Made by a program: the position numbers and the translations under genes. 64,000 nucleotides of DNA from Citrobacter amalonaticus. GTDB lineage: Bacteria > Pseudomonadota > Gammaproteobacteria > Enterobacterales > Enterobacteriaceae. A model generated the notes under the pieces. The model ran no database searches. It worked only from the letters and a program-made list of their open reading frames with translations, and had not been told where the DNA came from. Of the stretch, positions 28,569-38,545 are shown in pieces (the first letter of the stretch is position 1; each line of letters opens with the position of its first letter). The stretch is taken from assembly GCF_002918555.1 (NCBI RefSeq), contig NZ_PQMB01000003.1, positions 500,525 to 564,524 on the forward strand. The letters run 5' to 3'.

Positions 28569-29287
28569 TATTTCACCCTCTCGAACATTAAGTCCCATAC
28601 GCCGTGGCCAAGACGATGACCACGTTGTTCAAATTTGGTTACCGGGCGCGATTCCGGGCGCGGTACATAATCGTTGCTCTCTGACAGATTTTTGTACCCG
28701 TCAATGGAGGACATCACTTCAAGCATGTGCTCCGCATAGGCTTCCCAGTCAGTCGCCATGTGGAATACGCCACCCAGCTTCAGCTTGCTTTTCACCAGCT
28801 CTGCAAACGGTACCTGAACGATACGGCGTTTATTATGACGTGCTTTATGCCACGGGTCAGGGAAAAAGAGCTGAACCATGGATAAAGAATTGTCAGGAAT
28901 CATTTTATGCAGCACTTCGACCGCATCATGGCACATCACTCGCAGATTCCCGACGCCCTCTTCATGGGCTGATGCCAGACATGCGCCGACCCCCGGTGAA
29001 TGGACTTCAATGCCAAGGAAATTTTGTTCCGGACGCGCCTTCGCCATGGCCACCAGCGAAGCGCCCATGCCAAAACCAATCTCAAGCGTCACTGGCCCTT
29101 CACGGCCAAACAGCGCGGCGAAATCCACGTATTCCTCGCTGAATTCAACGCCCATCACCGGCCAGTAGTTTTCCAGCGCGTGCTCCTGTCCTTTCGTCAG
29201 TCGTCCCTGGCGACGAACAAAACTACGAATCCGGCGCAGCGGGCGACCGTTTTCATCAAATTCCGGTGAGATGACGTCGTTTTTCAT
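28568..29287 (-). CDS. trmB: tRNA (guanine-46-N7)-methyltransferase
   Basis: SAM-dependent methyltransferase forming m7G46 in the variable loop of tRNAs. The start at 29287 gives [20 protein letters not shown] and 239 aa, as in E. coli. Motif I is [12 protein letters not shown] near 69-80; the catalytic and tRNA segment [19 protein letters not shown] is near 141-159. Overlaps yggL by one base; divergent from mutY. Confidence 0.96.
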   Translation of the reverse strand: MKNDVISPEFDENGRPLRRIRSFVRRQGRLTKGQEHALENYWPVMGVEFSEEYVDFAALFGREGPVTLEIGFGMGASLVAMAKARPEQNFLGIEVHSPGVGACLASAHEEGVGNLRVMCHDAVEVLHKMIPDNSLSMVQLFFPDPWHKARHNKRRIVQVPFAELVKSKLKLGGVFHMATDWEAYAEHMLEVMSSIDGYKNLSESNDYVPRPESRPVTKFEQRGHRLGHGVWDLMFERVK

Positions 29288-29448
29288 AAAAGTAAGTCTG
29301 CTTGTGATTGAGGTCTGAAAACGGGCATTATCCAAAGTTAGTTGCCGGATGCAAGTAAAGGAAGACACTGAGCTGCGGAAAGTTCCGGTTTACACCCCGT
29401 TGCCTCTGTGCTGCAATCTGGCCCCCAACAATGAAGAATTTGGTGACC

Positions 29449-30501
29449 ATGCAAGCGTCTCAATTTTCAGCCCAGGTTCTGGACTGGTACGATAAATACG
29501 GGCGGAAAACCCTGCCCTGGCAAATTGACAAGACGCCTTACAAAGTATGGCTCTCGGAAGTTATGTTGCAACAGACGCAGGTTGCGACAGTTATCCCCTA
29601 TTTTGAACGCTTTATGGCGCATTTCCCGACGGTGACGGATCTTGCTGACGCCCCGCTGGATGAGGTGCTGCATCTGTGGACCGGTCTGGGTTATTACGCC
29701 CGGGCGCGTAATCTGCATAAAGCCGCACAGCAGGTTACCACGCTGCATGGCGGCGTCTTCCCGCAAACCTTTGACGAAGTGGCGGCGCTGCCAGGCGTCG
29801 GTCGCTCAACCGCTGGGGCGGTGCTCTCACTCTCTTTGGGTAAACATTTTCCGATTCTCGACGGCAACGTCAAGCGCGTGCTGGCGCGCTGCTATGCTGT
29901 TAGCGGCTGGCCGGGTAAAAAAGAGGTTGAGAAACGACTGTGGGATCTGAGCGAACAGGTTACGCCTGCCCAGGATGTGGAGCGCTTCAACCAGGCGATG
30001 ATGGACCTGGGGGCGATGGTGTGCACCCGCTCAAAGCCTAAATGTTCACTGTGTCCGCTGCAAAATGGCTGCATTGCCGCCGCCAATGACAGCTGGTCGC
30101 TCTATCCTGGCAAGAAGCCGAAGCAGACGTTGCCGGAGCGCACAGGTTATTTCCTGCTGCTGCAACATGAGAACGAGGTTCTGCTGGCGCAGCGTCCACC
30201 AAGCGGCCTGTGGGGTGGTTTATACTGTTTCCCGCAGTTTGAAGATGAAGATGCTCTGCAGGAGTGGCTGGCGCAGCGAAATATCAATGCGAATAAGCTG
30301 ACCCAGCTTAACGCGTTTCGCCATACTTTTAGCCATTTCCATTTGGATATTGTGCCCATGTGGCTTCCCGTGTCTTCATTCGTTTCATGCATGGATGAAG
30401 GCAACGCGCTCTGGTATAACTTAGCGCAGCCGCCATCGGTCGGACTGGCGGCCCCCGTGGAGCGTTTGTTACAGCAGTTACGTACCGGATCGCCGGTTTA
30501 A
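29449..30501 (+). CDS. mutY: Adenine DNA glycosylase
   Basis: Removes adenine mispaired with 8-oxoguanine. The start at 29449 gives [20 protein letters not shown], 350 aa as in E. coli; an upstream in-frame ATG is rejected. The helix-hairpin-helix GPG-type segment [13 protein letters not shown] with the catalytic Asp in [12 protein letters not shown] is near 113-143, the [4Fe-4S] loop [17 protein letters not shown] near 192-208, and the C-terminal NUDIX-like 8-oxoG recognition domain follows. Starts the mutY-yggX-mltC unit. Confidence 0.97.
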   Translation: MQASQFSAQVLDWYDKYGRKTLPWQIDKTPYKVWLSEVMLQQTQVATVIPYFERFMAHFPTVTDLADAPLDEVLHLWTGLGYYARARNLHKAAQQVTTLHGGVFPQTFDEVAALPGVGRSTAGAVLSLSLGKHFPILDGNVKRVLARCYAVSGWPGKKEVEKRLWDLSEQVTPAQDVERFNQAMMDLGAMVCTRSKPKCSLCPLQNGCIAAANDSWSLYPGKKPKQTLPERTGYFLLLQHENEVLLAQRPPSGLWGGLYCFPQFEDEDALQEWLAQRNINANKLTQLNAFRHTFSHFHLDIVPMWLPVSSFVSCMDEGNALWYNLAQPPSVGLAAPVERLLQQLRTGSPV

Positions 30502-30517
30502 GCAATCCGGTAAATAA

Positions 30518-30805
<288 letters not shown>

Positions 30806-30810
30806 GTACG

Positions 30811-30840
30811 TTGCCGGGTAGCACAGCGCTTATCCGGCAA
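30811..30840. repeat. REP element between yggX and mltC
   Basis: TTGCCGGGTA and TTATCCGGCAA pair around an AGCG-containing middle: a REP-type palindrome within the operon, likely affecting differential mRNA stability. Confidence 0.7.
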
Positions 30841-30879
30841 TATTGCACAACGACAAACACAACACGCACTCCCGAAATG

Positions 30880-31962
30880 ATGAAAAAATTTCTCGCGCTT
30901 GCCGTTATTGCGCCGTTGCTCATCTCCTGTTCCAGTTCGACCAAAAAAGGCGATACGTATAATGAAGCCTGGGTCAAGGATACCAACGGTTTTGATATTC
31001 TGATGGGGCAGTTTGCCCACAACATTGAAAATCTTTGGGGGTTCAAGGAAGTGCTGATCGCGGGTCCGAAGGACTACGTGAAGTATACCGATCAGTATCA
31101 GACCCGCAGCCACATCAACTTTGACGATGGTACCCTCACCGTTGAAACCATCGCCGGGACAGAGCCTGCCGCGCATCTGCGTCGGGCAATTATCAGGACA
31201 TTGCTGATGGGCGACGATCCGGGCTCCGTCGACCTCTATTCCGATGTGGATGATATCCAGATCTCCAGAGAGCCGTTCCTCTATGGACAGGTGGTGGATA
31301 ACACCGGCCAGCCTGTTCGCTGGGAAGGACGGGCGACCAACTTTGCCGATTATCTGCTGAAAACGCGGCTGAAAAGCCGCAGCAACGGTATTCGCATGAT
31401 CTACAGCGTAACGATAAACCTGGTGCCGAATCACCTGGATAAGCGTGCGCATAAGTATGTCGGTATGGTACGTCAGGCTTCACGTAAATACGGTGTTGAT
31501 GAATCGCTGATTCTGGCGATTATGCAAACCGAATCCTCCTTTAACCCTTATGCCGTAAGCCGTTCCGATGCGCTGGGCCTGATGCAGGTCGTGCAGCACA
31601 CCGCCGGGAAGGATGTGTTCCGCGCGCAGGGTAAATCAGGTACGCCGAGCCGCAGCTTCCTGTTCGATCCTGCGAGTAATATTGATACCGGTACCGCCTA
31701 CCTGGCGATGCTCAACAATGTCTATTTAGGCGGTATCGACAATCCCACATCGCGACGTTATGCCGTTATCACGGCCTACAACGGCGGGGCGGGCAGCGTA
31801 TTGCGCGTCTTCTCAAACGACAAGATACAGGCAGCAAATATCATTAACAGCATGTCACCGGGCGACGTCTATCAAACGTTAACCACCCGTCATCCTTCCG
31901 CTGAATCCCGCCGCTATCTTTATAAGGTCAATACGACCCAGAAATCGTATCGGCGCAGATAA
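30880..31962 (+). CDS. mltC: Membrane-bound lytic murein transglycosylase C
   Basis: Outer-membrane lipoprotein that cleaves peptidoglycan strands with 1,6-anhydro product formation. The ATG at 30880 is chosen (an ATG 3 bases earlier is also possible); 360 aa. Signal [17 protein letters not shown] with lipidated Cys17. The C-terminal SLT domain has the catalytic Glu in [19 protein letters not shown] near 217 and the AYNGGAGSV motif near 303. Confidence 0.96.
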   Translation: MKKFLALAVIAPLLISCSSSTKKGDTYNEAWVKDTNGFDILMGQFAHNIENLWGFKEVLIAGPKDYVKYTDQYQTRSHINFDDGTLTVETIAGTEPAAHLRRAIIRTLLMGDDPGSVDLYSDVDDIQISREPFLYGQVVDNTGQPVRWEGRATNFADYLLKTRLKSRSNGIRMIYSVTINLVPNHLDKRAHKYVGMVRQASRKYGVDESLILAIMQTESSFNPYAVSRSDALGLMQVVQHTAGKDVFRAQGKSGTPSRSFLFDPASNIDTGTAYLAMLNNVYLGGIDNPTSRRYAVITAYNGGAGSVLRVFSNDKIQAANIINSMSPGDVYQTLTTRHPSAESRRYLYKVNTTQKSYRRR

Positions 31963-31976
31963 TCACGCCCTCCCTC

Positions 31977-32003
31977 TCCCGCTCCTGTCGTTCAGGAGCG
32001 GGA
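31977..32003. terminator. Hairpin after mltC
   Basis: TCCCGCTCCTG and CAGGAGCGGGA form a perfect 11-bp stem with a 5-base loop 15 bases past mltC. No T-run follows, so it is a probable transcript end rather than a canonical terminator. Confidence 0.55.
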
Positions 32004-32050
32004 AGGTAGAAAAATGCTACCGTCATCACCCTTTTACATTGCAACTGAAA

Positions 32051-32110
32051 ATTGTTTGCAAATATTTGTCACAGGTAACAAAAAATCACCGACACTCATT
32101 GATAGAATCA
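32051..32110 (+). promoter_or_regulatory. nupG upstream control region (CRP/CytR-type half-sites)
   Basis: The A/T-rich stretch with TTTGCAAATATTTGTCACA followed by GGTAACAAAA and TTGATAGAAT resembles the E. coli nupG control region, where CRP, CytR and DeoR act. I see only a half CRP palindrome (TCACA), so exact sites are not assigned. Confidence 0.35.
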
Positions 32111-32177
32111 CATCATAATGCAACGGCAAATGTGCCTTTCAAAACATTCATCCGCATAATGGTGTGAGGAAATTAAC

Positions 32178-33434
32178 ATGAATCTTAAGCTGCAGCTGAA
32201 AATACTCTCTTTTCTGCAGTTCTGCCTGTGGGGAAGCTGGCTTACCACTCTCGGCTCATATATGTTCGTCACCCTGAAATTTGACGGAGCATCCATCGGT
32301 GCAGTTTATAGCTCTCTGGGGATTGCGGCCGTCTTCATGCCGACTCTGCTCGGTATCGTGGCGGACAAATGGCTAAGCGCGAAGTGGGTATACGCCATTT
32401 GCCATATCGTCGGCGCAATCACGCTGTTTATGGCGGCAGAAGTCACCACGCCAGGCGCGATGTTCTTCGTGATCCTGCTTAACTCGCTGGCCTATATGCC
32501 TACGCTTGGCCTGATTAACACCATCTCCTATTACCGCCTGCAATCTGCGGGAATGGACATTGTGACCGATTTCCCGCCTATCCGAATCTGGGGCACCATC
32601 GGTTTTATTCTGGCGATGTGGGTGGTGAGCTTCTCCGGCTTCGAACTCAGCCATATGCAGCTGTATATTGGCGCCGCCCTCTCCGTTATGCTGGTTTTCT
32701 TTACGCTGACCCTGCCGCATATTCCGGTCGCCAGACAGCAAGAAAATCAGAGCTGGACCTCCATGCTGGGTCTGGATGCGTTCGCGCTGTTTAAAAACAA
32801 GCGCATGGCGATCTTCTTCATCTTCTCCATGATGCTTGGTGCTGAGCTGCAAATTACCAATATGTTCGGGAATACCTTCCTGCACAGCTTTGATAAAGAT
32901 CCGCTGTTCGCCAGCAGCTTTATCGTCCAGCACGCATCGGTGATGATGTCGATTTCGCAGATCTCTGAAACGCTGTTCATTCTGACCATTCCGTTCTTCC
33001 TGAGCCGCTATGGCATTAAGAACGTGATGCTCATCAGTATATTCGCGTGGATGCTGCGCTTCGGCCTGTTCGCTTACGGCGATCCAACACCGTTCGGTAC
33101 CGTGCTGCTGGTTCTGTCGATGATTGTTTACGGCTGTGCCTTCGACTTCTTCAACATTTCTGGTTCCGTGTTTGTGGAAAAAGAGGTTCGTCCGGAAATC
33201 CGCGCCAGTGCGCAGGGGATGTTCCTGATGATGACTAACGGCTTTGGCTGTATCCTGGGCGGTGTGGTAAGCGGGAAAGTGGTTGAGCATTACACGTTGA
33301 ACGGTATTACCGACTGGCAGACCGTGTGGCTTATCTTCGCAGGCTACTCGCTGATTCTGGCTTTCGCCTTCGTCGCGCTGTTCAAGTACAAACATGTTCG
33401 TGTACCCGGGGGCGCTCAGACTATCGCGCACTAA
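32178..33434 (+). CDS. nupG: Nucleoside:proton symporter NupG
   Basis: Inner-membrane importer of purine and pyrimidine nucleosides, a major-facilitator member. The 418 aa protein equals E. coli NupG in length and begins MNLKLQLKILSFLQFCLWGS, preceded by GTGAGGAAA. About 12 membrane helices are visible; conserved segments include FPPIRIWGTIGFILAMW near 133-149 and DFFNISGSVFVEKEVRPEIRASAQG near 318-342. A strong terminator follows; speC is convergent. Confidence 0.97.
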   Translation: MNLKLQLKILSFLQFCLWGSWLTTLGSYMFVTLKFDGASIGAVYSSLGIAAVFMPTLLGIVADKWLSAKWVYAICHIVGAITLFMAAEVTTPGAMFFVILLNSLAYMPTLGLINTISYYRLQSAGMDIVTDFPPIRIWGTIGFILAMWVVSFSGFELSHMQLYIGAALSVMLVFFTLTLPHIPVARQQENQSWTSMLGLDAFALFKNKRMAIFFIFSMMLGAELQITNMFGNTFLHSFDKDPLFASSFIVQHASVMMSISQISETLFILTIPFFLSRYGIKNVMLISIFAWMLRFGLFAYGDPTPFGTVLLVLSMIVYGCAFDFFNISGSVFVEKEVRPEIRASAQGMFLMMTNGFGCILGGVVSGKVVEHYTLNGITDWQTVWLIFAGYSLILAFAFVALFKYKHVRVPGGAQTIAH

Positions 33435-33446
33435 CGCAACACAGAG

Positions 33447-33479
33447 AAAGCGGGTCATCATAAGGTGACCCGCTTTTTT
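33447..33479 (+). terminator. nupG terminator
   Basis: AAAGCGGGTCA and TGACCCGCTTT form a perfect 11-bp stem followed by a T-run. It sits between convergent nupG and speC and may serve both. Confidence 0.92.
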
Positions 33480-33483
33480 GTGC

Positions 33484-35619
33484 TTACTTCAGCACATATC
33501 CATACAACCGTTTAATCCCATCGGCATCGGTTTCACTGTAAACCCCCTGCAGCTCAGGTGAGAAGCCGGGCAGCAGATTTACGCCCTCTTCCAGGGCGAG
33601 GAAGTAGCGCTGCACTGCCCCGCCCCACACTTCACCGGGCACGACGCACAGCACGCCAGGTGGATAAGGCAGCGCACCTTCCGCCGCGATGCGACCTTCA
33701 GCATCACGAATACGCACCAGCTCAACGTCGCCGCGAATAAAGGCGCTATTGGCATCCTGCGGATTCATCAGCACCGGCGGCAGGCATTCCTTACGGAACA
33801 TCGCCTTTTGCAGATCCTTTACATCAAAACTGACATAGAGATTGTGCATCTCCTGGCACAGCTCCCGCAGCGTGTAATCACGATAGCGCACCGGATATTT
33901 ATTGAAGATAGTCGGTAGCACATCCGCAAGCGGCGTATCATCCTCAATATGCTGCTCAAACTGCGCCAGCATCGTCACCAGCAGCGCCATCTTTTCAGCG
34001 CTTTCCGCAGGCGTCAGCAGGAACAGGATAGAGTTGAGATCGCATTTCTCCGGCACGATGCCTTTTTCACGCAGGTAGTGCGCCAGGATGGTGGCCGGGA
34101 TACCAAAGTCGGTATAGCGTCCGGTGTCGGCATCAATACCCGGCGTGGTCAGTAAAAGCTTACACGGGTCCACAAAGTACTGATCCTTTGCGTAACCCGC
34201 AAAGCCGTGCCACTTCGCGCCGGGCTCAAAGCTAAAGAAGCGGCGCTCGCGGGCTATCATTTCGGTGGGATAATCCTGCCACGGCTTGCCATCAACAACC
34301 GGTGGGATAAAGGGATTCAGCAGTTTACAGTGGGCAAGAATCGCCTTACGCGCCTCAATCCCCTGGGTTACGCAATCTGCCCACAGGCGACGTCCACTCT
34401 CTCCTTCATGAATTTTGGCATTCACATCCAGTGCGGCGAACAGCGGGTAAAACGGACTGGTGGACGCATGCAGCATAAAAGCATTGTTCAACCGCTTATG
34501 CGGACAAAAACGCGCCTGCCCGCGAATATGGTTATCCTTCTTGTGGATCTGCGAAGTCTGCGAGAATCCGGCCTGCTGCTTATGTACCGACTGAGTGACG
34601 AAAATGCCCGGATCGTTCTCATTCAATTCCAGCAGCAGCGGCGAGCCGTCCGCCATCATCGGGATAAACTGTTCGTACCCTACCCACGCCGAATCAAACA
34701 GGATGTAGTCGCAAAGATGGCCTATCTTGTCTATCACCTGACGGGCGTTATAAATCGTGCCGTCATAGGTGCCAAGCTGGATGATCGCCAGACGAAACGG
34801 ACGCGACTGGTTAGCTTTTGTCGGGGCAACCTCACGGATCTGCTCACGCAGATATTCTTCATTAAAACAGCGCTCGTCGATGCCTCCGATGAAGCCGAAT
34901 GCGTTACGGGCGGCTTCCAGATAGACTGGCGTTGCTCCTGCCTGAATCAGTGCGCCATGATGATTCGACTTGTGGTTGTTGCGATCGAACAACACCAAAT
35001 CGCCGCGCGTCAGCAGCGCGTTGGTGACAACCTTATTCGCCGCCGACGTTCCGTTCAGCACAAAGTAGGTCTTATCCGCATGAAACACTTTTGCCGCAAA
35101 TTTCTGTGCATGTTTTGCTGACCCCTCGTGGATGAGCAGATCGCCAAGCTTCACATCGGCGTTACACATATCCGCACGAAATACATTTTCGCCAAAGAAA
35201 TCATAGAAATGGCGGCCAGCAGGATGCTTCCTGAAGAATGCACCGTGCTGATGACCTGGGCATGCAAAGGTGCTGTTACCCATTTCCACATACTGGGTTA
35301 AGGTGTCATAAAACGGCGGCAGCAGGTTCTCTTCATAGCGACAGGCCGCAGACTCCAGCTCCAGCCAGTCCTGCGCATTCCCCGCCACAATCGCTTCTGC
35401 ACCATCAGGCACTTCAGCTGCATCTTCAGCAAGAATAAACACCGGCAGATGAAAGCCGGTGCGCTTAAGCAGAGCAAGGATGCCGCTGCGGCTGTCCGCA
35501 ACGGTAATGACGACTGCCGCAACATCGGTAAAATCGGTACTGTCCAGCGCCACCACCTGACGGTGGGTGGAGAGTCGGGAAACCAGCTCACCGCTGGCGG
35601 CAATATTCATTGATTTCAT
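33484..35619 (-). CDS. speC: Constitutive ornithine decarboxylase
   Basis: PLP-dependent (fold type I) biosynthetic decarboxylase turning ornithine into putrescine. The start at 35619 gives MKSMNIAASGELVSRLSTHR and 711 aa, as in E. coli; the upstream in-frame extension is not conserved. The N-terminal wing/receiver-like domain spans about 1-107, and the PLP lysine is in TQSVHKQQAGFSQ near 355. LNGTSAANK near 197 and the C-terminal GALPYPPGVLCVVPGE also match. Together with speA/speB it gives two putrescine routes in this window. Confidence 0.98.
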   Translation of the reverse strand: MKSMNIAASGELVSRLSTHRQVVALDSTDFTDVAAVVITVADSRSGILALLKRTGFHLPVFILAEDAAEVPDGAEAIVAGNAQDWLELESAACRYEENLLPPFYDTLTQYVEMGNSTFACPGHQHGAFFRKHPAGRHFYDFFGENVFRADMCNADVKLGDLLIHEGSAKHAQKFAAKVFHADKTYFVLNGTSAANKVVTNALLTRGDLVLFDRNNHKSNHHGALIQAGATPVYLEAARNAFGFIGGIDERCFNEEYLREQIREVAPTKANQSRPFRLAIIQLGTYDGTIYNARQVIDKIGHLCDYILFDSAWVGYEQFIPMMADGSPLLLELNENDPGIFVTQSVHKQQAGFSQTSQIHKKDNHIRGQARFCPHKRLNNAFMLHASTSPFYPLFAALDVNAKIHEGESGRRLWADCVTQGIEARKAILAHCKLLNPFIPPVVDGKPWQDYPTEMIARERRFFSFEPGAKWHGFAGYAKDQYFVDPCKLLLTTPGIDADTGRYTDFGIPATILAHYLREKGIVPEKCDLNSILFLLTPAESAEKMALLVTMLAQFEQHIEDDTPLADVLPTIFNKYPVRYRDYTLRELCQEMHNLYVSFDVKDLQKAMFRKECLPPVLMNPQDANSAFIRGDVELVRIRDAEGRIAAEGALPYPPGVLCVVPGEVWGGAVQRYFLALEEGVNLLPGFSPELQGVYSETDADGIKRLYGYVLK

Positions 35620-36043
35620 AAGCGCAAATACCCGTTTCGGGAGAATAAAAGTCCCGGGCAAGACCTGATGCCTTGCCCAACGAGATGCGGGGTCAACTGG
35701 TTACCAGCTCCGACCGCCAGACATCAGTAAAAGCAGACAGCTTCTGATTTTACTGTTGTCCTGCAGTGAGCGTGCGCTACCCTCACCGCATGGTGGGAGC
35801 AGAAAGAGAGAACTCAGAAAGGGGTAAACATCGCACAATCGGGCGATCTTGCAGGCAATGTAAGGGGGTTACGTTCATCCCGGACAGCCCCATGCGGACA
35901 GGAGAAAATTCGCGCAATCATGGCACCTTTAATCTGGAGGGGCAAGATTTAATTCTTATGCGCGGATATCATGGATAAGCAAGCTATGAGTGTGATAACC
36001 AAGTCATAATAATGCTATTCAGCAATATATTTAGAAGGAACTA
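35620..36043. other. speC-yqgA intergenic region
   Basis: About 420 bases holding the speC promoter and leader. A 70-codon open frame at 35766-35978 has no ribosome binding site and no coding character. AAGGAACT followed by ATG at 36044 looks like the original yqgA start site, now cut off by the repeat copy. Confidence 0.5.
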
Positions 36044-36778
36044 TGCCCTAAATAATTCGAGTAGCAGGACAAAACACGTCGTCGTTTTGAACAGCGCATG
36101 CGCTGGCCCCGAAGGCCGGGTAACGCGGCGACTCAGCGACAAATTCGTCAGGAACGAATTCGTGTCTCAATGACCTCCATCTTTGGTCTGGCCTCTCTTG
36201 GTATTGGTATTTTACTGGTGATCAAATGCGCCAACCTTCCGGTAATGGTTCTGGCAACGCGGGTTGGGGCACTTATCGGCGAATTTTGCTACCTGGAAAA
36301 AGGTATTAACGGCGCGGTCGCCAAAGCCCAGCAGATGTTTATGAAACCGGGGAAGAAGACAACGCATGAATCGTTTATTCAGAGTTTTGTGGCAATCATT
36401 GTTCTTTTCTGTGCGAGCGGTACCGGGATTTTCGGGGCAATGCATGAAGGAATGACCGGCGATCCCAGTATTTTAATTGCCGAATCTTTCCTCGATTTCT
36501 TCACCGCTATTATCTTCGCCTGCCCGCTGGGGATTGCCGTCCCGGTAATATGCATGCCGGTGCTGATTATCCAGTTGACGCTTGCCACTTGTGCTGCGCT
36601 GATTCTACCGCTCACTCCCCCCGCGATGATGGCAGATTTTAGCGCGGTTGGTGGGTTACTGCCGATCGCAACCGGTTTACGCATCTGTGGTATTAAGATG
36701 TTCCCGGTGGTCAACATGCTTCCCGCACTGGTGTTAGCAATGCCGCTTTCTGCCGCATGGACTATGTTTTTTGCCTGA
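36044..36778 (+). pseudogene. yqgA: yqgA, DUF554 membrane protein, 5' end replaced by a repeat
   Basis: DUF554 inner-membrane protein. From about 36140 the frame is that of YqgA: RIRVSMTSIFGLASLGIGIL, then GTGIFGAMHEGMTGDPSILIA and CGIKMFPVVNMLPALVLAMP, ending at 36778. The first roughly 20-25 residues, including the first membrane helix, are missing. In their place is a truncated repeat copy (36047-36126). A likely original ribosome binding site and ATG (36044) remain, but the frame then reads ATG CCC TAA and stops. An ATG at 36098 opens a frame into yqgA but has no ribosome binding site. Probably non-functional. Confidence 0.75.
36047..36126 (+). repeat. Repeat family copy 3, right end missing, inside yqgA
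   Basis: Starts CCCTAAATAATTCGAGTAGC like copy 1 and carries the shared core GGACAAAACACGTCG and GCGCTGGCCCCGAAGG, but stops at GGGTAACGC without the right inverted end, joining directly to yqgA coding sequence. Same orientation as copies 1 and 4. Confidence 0.85.
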
Positions 36779-36844
36779 CGAAGCGTGCAATAACTGCAAA
36801 GTGGTGATAGATTGTTCAGTCTGCGTTAATTTGAAGAAATTCCG

Positions 36845-36873
36845 TTGACGAAACGATACGGATCGGTTTTAAT
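36845..36873 (+). promoter_or_regulatory. pheV promoter
   Basis: TTGACG and TTTAAT are 17 bases apart, followed by the GC-rich discriminator GCGCCCC just before the tRNA. This is the pattern of a growth-rate and stringent-controlled stable RNA promoter. Confidence 0.75.
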
Positions 36874-36883
36874 GCGCCCCGTT

Positions 36884-36959
36884 GCCCGGATAGCTCAGTC
36901 GGTAGAGCAGGGGATTGAAAATCCCCGTGTCCTTGGTTCGATTCCGAGTCCGGGCACCA
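36884..36959 (+). tRNA. pheV: tRNA-Phe (anticodon GAA)
   Basis: A 76-base cloverleaf: acceptor GCCCGGA/TCCGGGC, D-arm GCTCAGTCGGTAGAGC, anticodon stem GGGGA-TTGAAAA-TCCCC with GAA at 36917-36919, T-loop GGTTCGATTCC and encoded CCA. It sits between yqgA and gss as pheV does in E. coli, a well-known insertion site for genomic islands. I found no downstream repeat of its 3' end. Confidence 0.98.
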
Positions 36960-36970
36960 CTATTTAAAGA

Positions 36971-36994
36971 AACCAGCCTACGGGCTGGTTTTTT
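36971..36994 (+). terminator. pheV terminator
   Basis: AACCAGCC and GGCTGGTT form an 8-bp stem with a 4-base loop, followed by TTTT. Confidence 0.9.
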
Positions 36995-37254
36995 GCTTTC
37001 TGGGATTCCGGTAGATTTCTGGTCGCACTGGCCGCAGATGTTACCCCCCTGCTTCTGCGATCCAGCATGAACTTTTCTCTTAAGTAGCTACCAACCCCTC
37101 TGGTCGCTGTAGCCCTATCTGTCAGAATTCAAATTCCCAATAGACACCATTTCCACACAGTACCTGGCTGACGGGTTCATTACTGCAAGGCTACATCCGG
37201 TCTTTGTCCGGTCCAGAGAAGGACCATTTTCTCTTCTAATATGCAAACAGCCTC
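36995..37254. other. Unassigned spacer between pheV and the IS remnant
   Basis: About 260 bases at the left edge of the pheV variable region. I see no gene, hairpin or recognisable integrase fragment. Confidence 0.5.
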
Positions 37255-37575
37255 TGAATCGCCACAGGTTTAACAGACACCTCGGAATCATTTAAAATGG
37301 CTTAAAGAGAGGTGCACATGAGCAGTAAGCGTTATCCTGAAGAGTTTAAAATTGAAGCAGTCAAACAGGTTGTTGAGCGTGGACATTCTGTTTCCAGTGT
37401 CGCAACACGTCTCGATATCACTACCCACAGTCTTTATGCCTGGATAAAGAAATACGGGCCGGACTCTTCCACCAACAGAGAGCAGTCAGATGCTCAGGCT
37501 GAGATCCGCCGACTCCAGAAGGAGCTGAAGCGGGTTACTGACGAACGGGACATATTAAAAAAAGCCGCGGCGTGT
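37255..37575 (+). mobile_element. IS3-family insertion sequence, left-end remnant
   Basis: Begins TGAATCGCCACAGGTTTAAC, which has the TGA start of an IS3-family left inverted repeat, then contains most of orfA. The element breaks off inside the orfA 3' end around 37571-37575; orfB and the right end are absent. Confidence 0.7.
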
Positions 37576-37581
37576 AAATAG
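37318..37581 (+). pseudogene. IS3-family OrfA, C-terminally truncated
   Basis: Helix-turn-helix OrfA of an IS3-family transposase, 87 codons from the ATG at 37318. The N-terminus SSKRYPEEFKIEAVKQVVER and the HTH segment SVATRLDITTHSLYAWIKKY are typical, followed by the leucine-zipper helix AEIRRLQKELKRVTDERDIL. Intact OrfA proteins continue after KKAAA with YFAK and a few more residues and the frameshift window for OrfB; here the frame ends KKAAACK and stops. No transposition activity is expected. Confidence 0.8.
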
Positions 37582-37656
37582 ACCCGTTTTAGTTCCATGC
37601 ATTTTTTGAGATCCCGGCCAATTTCCAACAGTATATACAATAGTCTATAAAACAAA

Positions 37657-37691
37657 TCCAGGCTATATATTATAATCAAATACAGCCTGGA
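37657..37691 (-). terminator. Terminator of the PixA/AidA-family gene
   Basis: On the minus strand TCCAGGCTGTA and TATAGCCTGGA pair around an A/T-rich loop and are followed by ATTTGTTTT, 8 bases past the gene stop. Confidence 0.7.
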
Positions 37692-37698
37692 CAATTAG

Positions 37699-38262
37699 TT
37701 AATTGACAACGATGGTTGGGTCAAGACGGCCATAACCAACCAATACTTGCCGTTGTCCCATTTCATCAAGCTTATAAACAGCGAAATTAATAGTGAAATC
37801 TTCCGAACCAGATTTAGAAATAGAGGAACTAAATTGACTAAATGTCATTTCCTTATATTTCGCTGGCAAACCATCAGCGGAACTCACATCAGGAATAACG
37901 GCCTCCTTTCGGACAAAGATATTTTGCCGAAACGGATTAAATACCTGCTCCCCACGAACATGTTCAATTTTATATACAATAGCAGCATCATCTGAGTTGG
38001 CATATACAGACATTCCTGTAAATGCAACTATATCGTTAACATTAGCTTTAAATTTTAGACTCGCAGTGCCTTGACCAGAGATAACTCCGCGACAATCTGA
38101 TACAGTCAATTGGATCAAACTTGTATCATTAATCCAGGTTGGATTGTTTTTATCCTGACTTAATACCGGATATTTTTTTCTGATACGATCGGTATCAATT
38201 AACGCATGCACATAAATAAACATATTACTTGCATTGACAATGCTTTTATCTTCAGTATCCAT
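37699..38262 (-). CDS. PixA/AidA-family inclusion body protein
   Basis: 187 aa protein of the AidA/PixA family (PF12306), named after the Xenorhabdus crystalline inclusion protein PixA. Family segments are clear: FIYVHALIDTDRIRKKYP near 15-32, QDKNNPTWIN near 36-45, GVISGQGTASLKFKANVNDI near 59-78, and the C-terminal GYGRLDPTIVVN. No signal peptide or membrane segment. The start at 38262 has AAAGGAAA upstream. The gene is clearly more A/T-rich than the backbone and lies alone between mobile-element remnants, so it was probably acquired. In other bacteria such proteins are made in bulk in stationary phase or under quorum control; function here is unknown. Confidence 0.8.
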   Translation of the reverse strand: MDTEDKSIVNASNMFIYVHALIDTDRIRKKYPVLSQDKNNPTWINDTSLIQLTVSDCRGVISGQGTASLKFKANVNDIVAFTGMSVYANSDDAAIVYKIEHVRGEQVFNPFRQNIFVRKEAVIPDVSSADGLPAKYKEMTFSQFSSSISKSGSEDFTINFAVYKLDEMGQRQVLVGYGRLDPTIVVN

Positions 38263-38545
38263 TTTCGTTTCCTTTACTTACAAATCATCAGATTAAAAAT
38301 AAGCATTATTAAAACAGACAGTAATGCGTCCTTTAAATAAAGGCAACCTCCTCTTATAATTAGAGTTAAAAAAACTTAAATCAGATGAAACCATAAAACA
38401 AAACTAAACTTTTTTAATGCTATTATAGTGATCTAGTTATCAATACCTAAATAAATTTTAGTGAAACTCGTATAACCAGCACTCAGATGCATTCAGTATG
38501 GCTATAGAAATAAAATAAAAATACAAAAAAAATATTATCAATCCT
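38263..38545. other. A/T-rich spacer upstream of the PixA-family gene
   Basis: About 280 bases of very A/T-rich DNA that must hold the promoter of the PixA-family gene. I see no second gene; A/T-rich tracts suggest H-NS binding (inference). Confidence 0.4.

Noticed and set aside
35766..35978. 70-codon ORF between speC and yqgA
   Set aside because: No ribosome site and no similarity I recognise; lies in the speC leader region.
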